Origin: Elusimicrobiota bacterium
GTDB lineage: Bacteria > Elusimicrobiota > Elusimicrobia > JACQPE01
Direction: 5' to 3'
NCBI GenBank assembly: GCA_016205025.1
Contig: JACQJO010000019.1
Span: 1-64,000, forward strand
DNA length: 64,000 nucleotides
Shown: positions 36,883 to 44,813 of the stretch, piece by piece
Layout: each line of letters opens with the position of its first letter
Position numbering within the stretch: position 1 is the stretch's first letter
Translations under genes and position numbers: made by a program
The notes under the pieces: generated by a model
Told to the model about the DNA's origin: nothing
Databases searched by the model: none
The model's input: only the letters and a program-made list of their open reading frames with translations

Positions 36883-38411
36883 CGGAGGGATTGAGGATTT
36901 GGGATTTAGGATTTGGGGGCAAGGGGAGAGTAATTTTTATATTGGTTTTATTCCTAATTCCTAAATCCCATATCCTAAATCCTTTATTTGCCGGTTCTTT
37001 TAACCGGGTGGGTCCCGCTAATGCCGGCCGGCCCGGCGAGTGGTTAAGCCTTTTTTCGGCAGGGGCGCGGGAGGCGGCTTTGGGCCATGTTGCGACTGGT
37101 TTAAGCGGCGCCGCGGCCGGGCATGGAAATCCCGCCGGCTTGACTGCCAGCGGCTTGGGCCAGGCCACCCTGTTCGTGGCCCCCGTTCTTTCCGGGCAAT
37201 TTCAGGCGCTTTCGCTGTCACATCCGGTGGCGCCACGGCGCTATTTGGGTTTTGGCATTTTGTCGTTGAGCTCCGGCGAAGCGGAGCAGACCGACTCTTT
37301 GGGTCAAACTCGTGGAAGCTTTAAAAGCCAAGATTTAGCTTTCAGCGTTTCTTATGCCGAACGGGTCGCGGGAACTTTTAATGCCGGGGCAACCTTAAAG
37401 ACGGTCAAGCAGTCCGTTGCCCAACGGTCTGCTTCAAGTTATGGAGCCGATGTCGACTTGCAGGTTCCCCCGGGGACTCTTGGGCCTTTGGGGTTCGGGT
37501 TGTCCGTTGCCAATCTTTGGGCTCCCAAGATGACGCTTGATCGGGAGGCCGAAAAGTTTCCTCTTGTGGTCAGGGGAGGGCCGAGTTACTATAAAGAGGG
37601 CCTGATCAGCTCTTTTTTATTGATTGTGGAGGCGCTATCCATAGATCCCGGGGACGAAAACAGCGTTTTGCGATGGAATTTTGGCGCGGAGTTTTGTTTT
37701 TCTTCCCGAATTTTTTGCGCCAGGTCAGGCTTAAACGCCAGGGAGGTGACGATGGGTTTTGGCTTAAAAAACGGCCCTATTTCATTTGATTACGCCTCGG
37801 CTTTTCATGCTTTGGGCCTTTTTCACCGCGTGGGCATCACCCTTCATTACGGGTACCTTTCCACCCGCGCTCAAAAGAAGATGGAGGCCGAGTGGCGCGA
37901 ACTTTATGCCCAAGAGAAAAAGATAAGAAATCCATCCGTCCAGGAGCCGGCGTCTCTGAAGAATATGGAGGAAAAAGAGTTTTCCATTTATTTGAATGAG
38001 CTCGAGGCTTTGATTAAATCCGGCCGCCTGGATCGGGCGGATACTTTGCTCGACAAGATGATGTCTTTTCGCCCTTCGGATTCAAGGTTGACCGTGATCA
38101 AGACGCGCCTTCATGAGCGGCGCAAGCAGGCGGTTATTGAGCGGGATTTAATTAACGGGCGCACCTTTTACGCGGCCGGTCTTTATGAGAAGGCCTTGGG
38201 GCCCCTGCAGAGGGTTCTGGCGATGGAGCCCGGCCACATCGAAGCAAAGGTCCTATTGCTTCTTAGCCAGGCGCGTGTTGATATTGAAAATAGAAACTAC
38301 GCCGCCGCTCAACAGAAACTTCAAAGCGTGGTCGAGATCAATCCAGCCAACGAAGAGGCGGTCCGGCTCTTCAGGCAGACCGATAAGGCCTTGAAGAAGA
38401 AAGGCGAATAA
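36879..38411 (+). CDS. PorV/PorQ-like outer-membrane barrel with C-terminal TPRs
   Basis: A 510-aa exported protein. After a signal peptide (ends near NPLFAGS) come segments typical of the PorV/PorQ (UPF0164) family: SAGAREAALGHVATGLSGAA, then GNPAGLTASG, and repeated barrel strands (YLGFGILSLSSGEA, LAFSVSYAERV, GFGLSVANLW). From about residue 350 there is a charged linker and two or three tetratricopeptide repeats (FYAAGLYEKALGPLQRVL, NYAAAQQKLQSVVEINPANE). PorV proteins carry type IX clients to the surface, and the preceding gene encodes a protein with a matching C-terminal domain. GTG 36879 overlaps that gene's stop. Confidence 0.82.
   Translation: MTEGLRIWDLGFGGKGRVIFILVLFLIPKSHILNPLFAGSFNRVGPANAGRPGEWLSLFSAGAREAALGHVATGLSGAAAGHGNPAGLTASGLGQATLFVAPVLSGQFQALSLSHPVAPRRYLGFGILSLSSGEAEQTDSLGQTRGSFKSQDLAFSVSYAERVAGTFNAGATLKTVKQSVAQRSASSYGADVDLQVPPGTLGPLGFGLSVANLWAPKMTLDREAEKFPLVVRGGPSYYKEGLISSFLLIVEALSIDPGDENSVLRWNFGAEFCFSSRIFCARSGLNAREVTMGFGLKNGPISFDYASAFHALGLFHRVGITLHYGYLSTRAQKKMEAEWRELYAQEKKIRNPSVQEPASLKNMEEKEFSIYLNELEALIKSGRLDRADTLLDKMMSFRPSDSRLTVIKTRLHERRKQAVIERDLINGRTFYAAGLYEKALGPLQRVLAMEPGHIEAKVLLLLSQARVDIENRNYAAAQQKLQSVVEINPANEEAVRLFRQTDKALKKKGE
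36887..36985. repeat. heptamer palindrome encoding a signal peptide, copy 2
   Basis: GGATTTG/GGATTTA heptamers (36895-36917) face CCTAAAT/CCCATAT heptamers (about 36953-36985) around a core that codes for the hydrophobic stretch of the PorV-like signal peptide. Nearly the same DNA sits at the same place in the upstream gene (33087-33184). Confidence 0.78.
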
Positions 38412-38444
38412 CGTGAATAAGGTGAATCAAAAATTCCCCATTCT

Positions 38445-38532
38445 GTCATTGCGAGCCCCGGGCGAAGCAATCTCAAAAAAGGGATCCCCCTTGTATGAGA
38501 TTGCCGCGGGCCCTTTGGGCCCTCGCAATGAC
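38445..38532. repeat. GTCATTGCGAG...CTCGCAATGAC palindromic repeat, copy 1
   Basis: An 88-base element bounded by inverted GTCATTGCGAG / CTCGCAATGAC ends, with GAAGCAATCTC and GAGATTG inner arms. A second copy lies at 62039-62121. It sits between the PorV-like gene and the probable GTG start (38554) of the HEAT-repeat gene, although the frame stays open through it. Confidence 0.88.
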
Positions 38533-38553
38533 AAGCTTGGGGAAGTTCTGAAG

Positions 38554-39816
38554 GTGAATAACGCGCGAAAAATAAAACGGTTAGATTCCTTTCCGTTATT
38601 CGCTTTATTTACGCTTGTCGCCTTTATCGCCCTTCCCCTGATTGCCGAAGAGAAAGGGCTGTTTAAATCAGGCGTGGAGAGTTATTTGCGCCAGGATTAT
38701 GAAAAAGCCTGGAAAAACCTCAAGGCGGCAGTTGAAACTCAAGATGAGCCCGATAAAGCCAGGGTTATTTTATTGCGGACTTTTTTAGAGGGGGTGCGTT
38801 CACTCGAGGAGAAAGGACGCATCGAGGAGGCGTTTGATTGGAGCCGGCAGGCCAAGGATTTGTTTAGCGGGCACCCCATGGTGGAAAAAGCTTATTTGTA
38901 CTTTAAGAAAAAAAGAGAGGCGCTGCGGTCCACGGATGGCTCCCAGAAAACAGCAGGGCGGGACTCTTTGCTGATTGGCATTACCAAGGAGGATTTAAGA
39001 ATCGAGGCCGCCATTTTGGAAAAACTGGCGGCCTCAAGCGGGCGCCGCCCCATATGGAGCCGGGACAATCCTTGGCTTTACGCGGTGTTGGCCGGCTGTT
39101 TAAGCCTTGTTTTTTTGGGGTATTTTGCGGGTCGCCGCCCTTTAAAACTTTTAAGGGATCGCCTGGAAAAGCATCAGGCCGTGCTGGAAAGCCAGACGTC
39201 CGGTTTAACGAACCAGTTGGGCGATTTAAGAACGACCAATCAGCGTTTGGCCGGTGATTTATCCAAAGCTTTAGAAGAAAATCGAGGTCTTTATCGTCAG
39301 ATGGGCAGCCAGGAAGAGCGCCTTAAGAAAAAATACGAAGAAAAGATGAGCAAGGTGGTGCGGGATCAATGGCAGAAGGTTTCTCCCAAGAAAATGGAAA
39401 AATTAGAGAACCTCCAAATCAAATACCAAGAAAAACAAGTATTAGAAACATTGGTTCAAATGACCCCGGAAGACCGTGGAGAGGTCCAGCGCCAAATCGC
39501 GGGACAGGTGGCCAATCTCTATCAATCTTTTCCGGTCGAGGCTATCGGGTTTTTGTCTCAATTGGCGCAAGATCCAAAGCCGTTGGTGCGTTTAAGCATT
39601 GTTTATTCTTTGGTTCGAATCGAATCCCCCGAGGTTCTCGATATTTTGTTTACCCTCTGCGCCGATGGCGACGCCGGCGTCAAGCACGAGGCCCTCAAGG
39701 GTTTGAAGGGCCTCAAAGACAAGATTGTGACCAACGGCCGCATCCCAGCTTCATATGCTCAAAAGATTCATCAGCTGATTCAGGAAGAAATTCAAAAAGG
39801 GGAGTGGGTGATTTAG
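38554..39816 (+). CDS. membrane-anchored TPR/coiled-coil/HEAT-repeat protein
   Basis: A 420-aa protein of unknown function. An N-terminal signal peptide or anchor (ALFTLVAFIALPLIAEE) leads to a TPR-like helical region, a transmembrane helix (about 170-190; LYAVLAGCLSLVFLGYFAG), a long coiled coil (about 195-285) and two or three HEAT-like repeats (about 300-400; LAQDPKPLVRLSIVYSLVRI). The frame is open back to a GTG at 38413, but that segment is made of the GTCATTGCGAG repeat; the GTG at 38554 with GGGGAAG upstream gives a proper signal peptide and is preferred. It follows the PorV-like gene and may serve in the same envelope assembly. Confidence 0.75.
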   Translation: MNNARKIKRLDSFPLFALFTLVAFIALPLIAEEKGLFKSGVESYLRQDYEKAWKNLKAAVETQDEPDKARVILLRTFLEGVRSLEEKGRIEEAFDWSRQAKDLFSGHPMVEKAYLYFKKKREALRSTDGSQKTAGRDSLLIGITKEDLRIEAAILEKLAASSGRRPIWSRDNPWLYAVLAGCLSLVFLGYFAGRRPLKLLRDRLEKHQAVLESQTSGLTNQLGDLRTTNQRLAGDLSKALEENRGLYRQMGSQEERLKKKYEEKMSKVVRDQWQKVSPKKMEKLENLQIKYQEKQVLETLVQMTPEDRGEVQRQIAGQVANLYQSFPVEAIGFLSQLAQDPKPLVRLSIVYSLVRIESPEVLDILFTLCADGDAGVKHEALKGLKGLKDKIVTNGRIPASYAQKIHQLIQEEIQKGEWVI

Positions 39817-39840
39817 GGCCCGCAGGCTTTGCGCAGAAAA

Positions 39841-39962
39841 GGTTTAGCGCAGGGGAGTCACCCTTGCCCCCAGACCCGAGAACCAGTCCCGACGGTTCTC
39901 CCCGCGTGCTCGCGGGGCCCCTTTCCACTACTGGGTTCAAGGGTGACTCCCCTGCGCTAAAC
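39841..39962. repeat. MITE-like palindromic element with 25-bp perfect terminal inverted repeats
   Basis: Terminal inverted repeats of 25 bases (39842-39866, starting GTTTAGCGCAGGGG; and 39938-39962) are perfect complements. Inside are two hairpins: GAGAACC/GGTTCTC (about 39878-39900) and CCCCGCG/CGCGGGG (39900-39917). Bases 39841-39922 are identical to the inverted copy at 31-112. No coding capacity and no obvious target duplication. Confidence 0.88.
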
Positions 39963-40011
39963 TCTTACTTTGCGCAGAGCAGGGATAAAATGGTAAAAAT
40001 AACCCCGAGGT

Positions 40012-40644
40012 ATGAATCCTCGTATAACCCTGCTGTCGGACCCTCCGGCTGGCTGGGAAACCAACATGGCCAAAGATTGGGCCTTACTCGAAGCCCTGAA
40101 GAAGGGAACGGGAGGCCCTGTCGTCAGGCTTTATTCCTGGAACCAAACCTGTATCACCGTCGGATTCGGATTATCCGTTGAGAAAGTGCTTGCCAAGGGG
40201 TTCGGCTGGCCCGTGGCCCGCCGTCCTACCGGCGGGGGCCTGGTTGTCCATGAGCCCAAAGGGGAAGTGACTTTGGCGGCCGCCTCTTGGCGTCCTAGGG
40301 GCAAGTCTCTCAATGATCTTTACCGGATGGTCCATGAGCCGATTTTTTGGGCTCTGCGCGAACTTGGGTACCCTGTTTTAATGATTACTGGCTGCGTTGC
40401 CGAGCCAACTAAAAACGTGCTGCCCGTTTGTTTCGATGACGCGCCCTGTCTTTATGACGGGGTCCTGGCCGGAAAAAAAGTTTTGGGCGGCGGCTTAAGG
40501 GTGGCTGGTCAGTATTTTCTTTATCAAGGAACCATTAAGATTCCATTGCTTACCCAGCGGACCCTTTTTGCGAAGCTCAAGGAGTGCCCGTTGTGGGACA
40601 GCGGTTTTTTGCAGGAAGAGCCTGCCGTTGCGCTTTTTCATTAA
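40012..40644 (+). CDS. lipoate-protein ligase A family protein
   Basis: A 210-aa biotin/lipoate transferase fold protein. The signature RRPTGGGLVVHE lies near residue 65, with LYSWNQTCITVGF before it and KVLGGGLRVAGQYFLYQGTI, which carries the conserved Lys region, after it. It would attach lipoyl or octanoyl groups to carrier proteins such as the GcvH encoded at the right end of the window. It is shorter than full LplA and lacks the C-terminal accessory domain, so it may be an LplA-like amidotransferase or octanoyltransferase. ATG 40012 follows a GAGGT site. Confidence 0.87.
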   Translation: MNPRITLLSDPPAGWETNMAKDWALLEALKKGTGGPVVRLYSWNQTCITVGFGLSVEKVLAKGFGWPVARRPTGGGLVVHEPKGEVTLAAASWRPRGKSLNDLYRMVHEPIFWALRELGYPVLMITGCVAEPTKNVLPVCFDDAPCLYDGVLAGKKVLGGGLRVAGQYFLYQGTIKIPLLTQRTLFAKLKECPLWDSGFLQEEPAVALFH

Positions 40645-40650
40645 CAAGTT

Positions 40651-40678
40651 TTGGATTCTTGAAATTTTTGGATACAAT
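40651..40678 (+). promoter_or_regulatory. predicted sigma-70-type promoter of the Lrp-domain/sdh operon
   Basis: TTGGAT (40651-40656), 16-base spacer, TACAAT (40673-40678). Transcription would start within the long palindrome that begins at 40680. The next gene starts at 40756 with GGAGGT upstream, and the sdh genes follow in the same direction. Confidence 0.5.
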
Positions 40679-40679
40679 T

Positions 40680-40725
40680 AGGGTCTGTTAAGGAATTAAT
40701 GATCATTAATTCCTCAACAGACCCT
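40680..40725. repeat. 46-bp near-perfect palindrome at the predicted transcription start
   Basis: Two 23-base arms (starting AGGGTCTGTTAAGGAATT) meet at TGATCA with a single mismatch. It directly follows the predicted -10 box and precedes the Lrp-domain gene by 30 bases. It could be an operator, a 5' stabilising hairpin, a terminator for the lipoate ligase gene (no T-run follows) or a small mobile repeat. Confidence 0.85.
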
Positions 40726-40755
40726 TACGGTTGATTTTCGTAGCGGAGGTGTTTC

Positions 40756-40986
40756 TTGGTAGCATTTGTGCTGGTTAAATTGGCCGCCGGTCTCGAGCAA
40801 AAAGTTCTTTCCCAAATTCGCCAGGTTAAAGGCGTCCAGGAGGTTTACCTGACCTTCGGAGGATGGGACGCCATTTTAATGGCGGAAGCGGATACACTGG
40901 ACAAATTGTCAGGCCTGGTGGTCCGCGAGGTGCGCGCCATCCACGGGGTTCAAACGACCGAAACCCTGGTCACCACTAGTATCTAG
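40756..40986 (+). CDS. stand-alone Lrp/AsnC ligand-binding (RAM) domain protein
   Basis: A 76-aa protein equal to the C-terminal effector domain of Lrp/AsnC regulators without the DNA-binding half (AFVLVKLAAGLEQKVLSQIR, GVQEVYLTFGGWDAILMAEA, TTETLVTTSI). Such proteins form oligomers that bind amino acids or other small ligands. The start is TTG 40756, supported by GGAGGT about 8 bases upstream. It precedes sdhC by 38 bases and is probably cotranscribed, suggesting a sensing role for the sdh operon; that is inference. Confidence 0.88.
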   Translation: MVAFVLVKLAAGLEQKVLSQIRQVKGVQEVYLTFGGWDAILMAEADTLDKLSGLVVREVRAIHGVQTTETLVTTSI

Positions 40987-41024
40987 CCGGCCGCCATTGT
41001 TCGGCGGCGGTCAGGGAGTTGTCA

Positions 41025-41384
41025 ATGAGGATTACCCCTATCTATAGAGGCGGTGTCGGTGAGGCGGCCGGCTGGCTTCATAAGCTGACCGGGGTGGGTG
41101 TGTTCGCGTTTTTGGTGATTCATATTTTAGACACCGCTACGTTGGCTTACTCAACCGATCTCTACAATAAAATCATCGCCGTCTACCGCCATCCTTTTTT
41201 TAAGTTGGGCGAGGCGGGTTTGGTGGGCGCCGTTATTTTTCACGCTTTTAACGGCGTGCGATTAATCTTGTTTGATCTCTGGACCTGGCTGATACCGCAT
41301 CACAAACTTCTTTTTTGGATCGAGGCCCTGCTCGTTTTAATGCTCTGGATTCCGACCTCGATGCTGATTCTCTTGGGCCATTAG
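41025..41384 (+). CDS. sdhC: succinate dehydrogenase cytochrome b556 subunit-like (membrane anchor 1)
   Basis: A 119-aa membrane protein with three transmembrane helices. GWLHKLTGVGVFAFLVIHILD and VIFHAFNGVRLILFD carry the histidines expected for haem b ligation in SdhC. It anchors the SdhAB catalytic subunits and passes electrons to quinone. ATG 41025 is preferred; a TTG two codons earlier is possible. sdhD begins 2 bases after its stop. Confidence 0.88.
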   Translation: MRITPIYRGGVGEAAGWLHKLTGVGVFAFLVIHILDTATLAYSTDLYNKIIAVYRHPFFKLGEAGLVGAVIFHAFNGVRLILFDLWTWLIPHHKLLFWIEALLVLMLWIPTSMLILLGH

Positions 41385-41386
41385 CC

Positions 41387-41755
41387 ATGGCTACCCAGCC
41401 AGCGGCCCCTGTGCGCCGATCAACCTTCGTTACCTACGAGTGGTTGTTTGTGCGCGTTTCCGGCGTTTTGGTGTTGTTTTTGGCGTTAGGGCATCTTTAT
41501 ATCATGCACGTGGCCAATTCAATCGATGTCATCGACGACGCTTTTGTTCGTTCGCGGCTGGCCTCCCCTTGGTGGAAAACTTACGACATCCTTCTTTTGG
41601 CTCTGGCGTTTTCCCATGGGAGCATCGGAGTCAAGAATGTTTTAGAAGACGTCATTGGGCATCCCCTTCTTCTTAAGATTATCAAGATTTTTTTTGGTCT
41701 ATTTTGTCTGGCAGTCGCCTTGCTGGGCTTGGCTGTTTTTGTTAAGGATTTTTAG
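41387..41755 (+). CDS. sdhD: succinate dehydrogenase membrane anchor subunit 2
   Basis: A 122-aa protein with three transmembrane helices (VSGVLVLFLALGHLYIMHV, LLLALAFSHGSIGVKNVLED, then IFFGLFCLAVALLGLAVFV). Histidines in the first two helices suit haem or quinone contact. It lies between sdhC and sdhA, 5 bases before the latter. ATG 41387 is chosen since it follows the sdhC stop directly. Confidence 0.87.
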   Translation: MATQPAAPVRRSTFVTYEWLFVRVSGVLVLFLALGHLYIMHVANSIDVIDDAFVRSRLASPWWKTYDILLLALAFSHGSIGVKNVLEDVIGHPLLLKIIKIFFGLFCLAVALLGLAVFVKDF

Positions 41756-41760
41756 CGGTC

Positions 41761-43515
41761 ATGCCGAAAACCGAAGTTGTCCGCCACCGCTTTGACGCGC
41801 TGGTCGTGGGGGCCGGCGGCGCGGGCCTTTATGCCGCCTTGGAGCTGGCTAAAGCCAAGATTAATTTCGCGGTCATCACCAAGCTTTACCCCACACGCAG
41901 CCATACCGGCGCCGCTCAAGGCGGCATCGGCGCCGCTTTGGGTAATCTAGAGGAAGACTCTCCCCTTTGGCACGCTTTTGACACGGTCAAGGGAGGCGAC
42001 TACCTCTGCGATCAAGACGCCGTTGAATATATGTGTCAGGCCGCGGTTGAAACAGTTTTGGAGTTAGAGCACATGGGTTTGCCCTTCAGCCGCACGCCGG
42101 AGGGTAAGATCGCGCAGCGGCGTTTTGGCGGTCACACGCGCAATTACGGCCAGGGACCGGTGCGCAGGAGTTGCTACGCCGCCGACAGGACCGGCCACAT
42201 GATTCTTCAAACTCTTTACCAAAACTGCATCAAGCGTGGCGTTCCCTTTTTTGACGAATTTCACGTTGTTGATCTGATTGTTTCAGACGGCGCCGCTCGC
42301 GGCGTCGTCGCTTACGAGATTAAAACCGGGGGCCTACATATCATCGAAGCCAAAGCCGTGGTGTTTGCGACTGGGGGATCCGGACGGATGTTTTCCATCA
42401 CTTCCAACGCGCACGCCTTAACCGGAGACGGCATGGCAATCGCTTTAATGAGCGGCGTTCCTTTGCAAGACATGGAGTTTTTTCAATTTCATCCCACCGG
42501 CATTTACAAGCTGGGGATTCTGCTTTCGGAGGCGGCGCGCGGGGAGGGGGGAATTTTAAAAAACGGCAAGGGCGAGCGTTTTATGGAGCGCTACTCGCCC
42601 AAACTGCTTGATTTGGCGCCCCGCGATATCGTATCGCGCTGTATTTATCTTGAGGTCCGCGAGGGCCGGGGGGTCCAAGGCAAGGACTACGTGCATCTTG
42701 ATTTGACCCACATCGGCCGCAAGGTGTTGGATGAAAAATTGCCGGACATTACGGAATTTGTCAGGACCTATATGGGTTTGGAACCCGCAACCGATATGGT
42801 TCCTGTCCAGCCGACCGCGCATTACGCCATGGGCGGCGTTCCAACCGATAAGACGGCGCGTGTTTTGGCCAAGGCGGATGGAACTAAGGTTAAGGGATTT
42901 TACGCCGCGGGTGAGTGCGCCTGCGTTTCCGTTCATGGGGGTAATCGCCTCGGAACCAATTCTTTGGTGGATATCCTGGTGTTCGGGCGCCAGGCCGGGC
43001 GTTCTATTGTGGAGGATATAAATCAGTTGTCACATGAAGAGATTCCGGACCGCGCTGCCAACCGCGCTGCGGAACTTTTTAGTCAGTTTAAGACCAACGC
43101 CAAAAATCCGGCGGCTGAAACGGTCGGAAAAATCCGGGAAGAGATGCGCCGCGTAATGACGGAGCATTGCGGCGTGTTTCGAACCGCCCAAGGTTTGACC
43201 GATTGCGTCAGTCAAATCGAGGACACGGTGGATCGCTTAACCCGGGCCAGAATTTTTGACACCTCGGCCACCTTTAACACCGATCTCCTGGAAGCCGTTG
43301 AACTGCACAATCTTTTACGTTTGGCGTGGGTGACTTCGGCCGGCGCCAAGTTGCGCGAGGAATCCCGCGGGGCGCACAGCAGGGAGGATTTTCCCAAAAG
43401 AAACGACGCCCAGTGGTTGAAGCACACTTTTTGTGAGCTCAAAGACGGTAAGCTTGCGTTTTCTTTCAAACCGGTGACGATCACGCAATTTCAGCCGCAA
43501 GAAAGGAAATACTGA
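41761..43515 (+). CDS. sdhA: succinate dehydrogenase/fumarate reductase flavoprotein subunit
   Basis: A 584-aa flavoprotein oxidising succinate to fumarate. FAD-binding [18 protein letters not shown] is at the N-terminus; the covalent flavin His is in [16 protein letters not shown] (about residue 47). Later come [24 protein letters not shown] with the active-site Arg region, [13 protein letters not shown], and [21 protein letters not shown]. Length and motifs are standard. It is followed by a cobalamin adenosyltransferase gene, not by sdhB. Confidence 0.97.
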   Translation: MPKTEVVRHRFDALVVGAGGAGLYAALELAKAKINFAVITKLYPTRSHTGAAQGGIGAALGNLEEDSPLWHAFDTVKGGDYLCDQDAVEYMCQAAVETVLELEHMGLPFSRTPEGKIAQRRFGGHTRNYGQGPVRRSCYAADRTGHMILQTLYQNCIKRGVPFFDEFHVVDLIVSDGAARGVVAYEIKTGGLHIIEAKAVVFATGGSGRMFSITSNAHALTGDGMAIALMSGVPLQDMEFFQFHPTGIYKLGILLSEAARGEGGILKNGKGERFMERYSPKLLDLAPRDIVSRCIYLEVREGRGVQGKDYVHLDLTHIGRKVLDEKLPDITEFVRTYMGLEPATDMVPVQPTAHYAMGGVPTDKTARVLAKADGTKVKGFYAAGECACVSVHGGNRLGTNSLVDILVFGRQAGRSIVEDINQLSHEEIPDRAANRAAELFSQFKTNAKNPAAETVGKIREEMRRVMTEHCGVFRTAQGLTDCVSQIEDTVDRLTRARIFDTSATFNTDLLEAVELHNLLRLAWVTSAGAKLREESRGAHSREDFPKRNDAQWLKHTFCELKDGKLAFSFKPVTITQFQPQERKY

Positions 43516-43517
43516 AT

Positions 43518-44081
43518 ATGCCCAAACTAACTAAGATTTACACCAGGACGGGCGATGATGGCACAACGGGACTGGGTTCGGGTCAAAGGGTGCCGAAAGA
43601 CTCGTTGCGCATTGAGGCTTACGGTACCGTTGACGAGCTAAATTCCCATATCGGCTGTGCCCTGGCGGTGAGCGTTGATCAAGAGCTGGCTAAAAATCTT
43701 AGCCGGATTCAAAATGAGCTTTTTCATTTGGGAAGCGATTTGTGTATCTTGGAGCAGGATAAGGCGCGTCTTAAGGCTCCGGTTATTGAGGAGCGCCATG
43801 TCCTGGATCTGGAGCGCTTAATGGATCGGTTAACGGCGCAGCTTGGGCCGCTTAAAAATTTTATTTTGCCCGGAGGCTCCGCTGCGGCGGCCCATCTTCA
43901 TGTGGCCAGAACCGTAGCCCGCCGGGCGGAGCGGATCTTGGTGGCTTTGGGACGCAAAGAAAAAGTCGGACCGTTCGCGGTTCAATACTTAAACCGATTG
44001 TCGGACGCTTTGTTCGTTATGGCGCGTTACGAGAATCAATGCCGGGGAGTAAAAGATATTTATTGGAACAGCCGAATCTAA
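43518..44081 (+). CDS. cob(I)alamin adenosyltransferase, PduO type
   Basis: Transfers the adenosyl group of ATP to cob(I)alamin to make coenzyme B12. The 187-aa protein has the PduO/MMAB signatures: [20 protein letters not shown] at the N-terminus, [36 protein letters not shown], and [14 protein letters not shown]. It sits 2 bases after sdhA and 8 bases before sdhB. The pairing suggests a methylmalonyl-CoA mutase elsewhere that makes succinyl-CoA. Confidence 0.95.
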   Translation: MPKLTKIYTRTGDDGTTGLGSGQRVPKDSLRIEAYGTVDELNSHIGCALAVSVDQELAKNLSRIQNELFHLGSDLCILEQDKARLKAPVIEERHVLDLERLMDRLTAQLGPLKNFILPGGSAAAAHLHVARTVARRAERILVALGRKEKVGPFAVQYLNRLSDALFVMARYENQCRGVKDIYWNSRI

Positions 44082-44089
44082 AAATTTTT

Positions 44090-44812
44090 ATGGATATTAA
44101 CGTTCGAATTTTGCGTTTTAACCCCGAGAGCGATAAGAAGCCGCATTGGGAAAATTACACTGCACGCGCGGATCCCGCCGACCGGGTTTTAGACGCCTTA
44201 ATCTATATCAAGGAGAATCTTGACGGCTCGTTGACCTTCCGCCGCAGCTGCGCTCATGGCGTGTGCGGTTCCGACGCCATGATGATCAACGGCAAAAATC
44301 AATTGGCCTGTAAACTTTTGGTTAAAAGCGTTTTAACGAACAGTCATTCTAAAAATCCTTTGGTGATCGCGCCCATGAAGGGATTTAGGGTGATCAAGGA
44401 TTTAACGGTGGACATGGAGGGATTTTTTGCCAAGTACCGCCAGGTCCAGCCCTATTTTCAGGCCCCGGATCTGCCCGCCGGCTCTCCCGAAAGGAGTCAG
44501 AGCTCCGAGGAACACGCTCGATACGAAGACACCACAAAATGCATTTTATGCGCCGCCTGCACCACCTCCTGCCCAACGTTTTGGGTCAATCCCCGCTACC
44601 TGGGACCCCAGGCGCTGGTGGCGGCCCACCGGTTTTTGTTCGATTCGCGTGACCAGGCCCGATCCGAGCGGCTGGACCTTTTAGGGGACGCCGACGGCGT
44701 TTTCCGCTGCCGCACCTTCGCCAACTGCTCGGACGCCTGCCCCCGGGGGATCAATATTTTAAAAGCCATTGCCGAGGTGCGCCAACTCCTGGTTAAAAGA
44801 TTGAAAATTTAA
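44090..44812 (+). CDS. sdhB: succinate dehydrogenase iron-sulfur subunit
   Basis: A 240-aa protein carrying three Fe-S clusters between SdhA and the membrane subunits. The [2Fe-2S] site is CAHGVCGSDAMMINGKNQLA plus the following Cys, with Asp in place of the third Cys as in the E. coli enzyme. The [4Fe-4S]/[3Fe-4S] sites are CILCAACTTSCP and CRTFANCSDACP. ATG 44090 is chosen; the frame is open upstream into the adenosyltransferase gene. The amidase gene follows after one base. Confidence 0.95.
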   Translation: MDINVRILRFNPESDKKPHWENYTARADPADRVLDALIYIKENLDGSLTFRRSCAHGVCGSDAMMINGKNQLACKLLVKSVLTNSHSKNPLVIAPMKGFRVIKDLTVDMEGFFAKYRQVQPYFQAPDLPAGSPERSQSSEEHARYEDTTKCILCAACTTSCPTFWVNPRYLGPQALVAAHRFLFDSRDQARSERLDLLGDADGVFRCRTFANCSDACPRGINILKAIAEVRQLLVKRLKI

Positions 44813-44813
44813 T

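Noticed and set aside
38413-38553. Longer start of the HEAT-repeat protein at GTG 38413
   Set aside because: The added 47 codons are mostly the interspersed repeat and would bury the signal peptide; the GTG at 38554 with a purine-rich site upstream is better.
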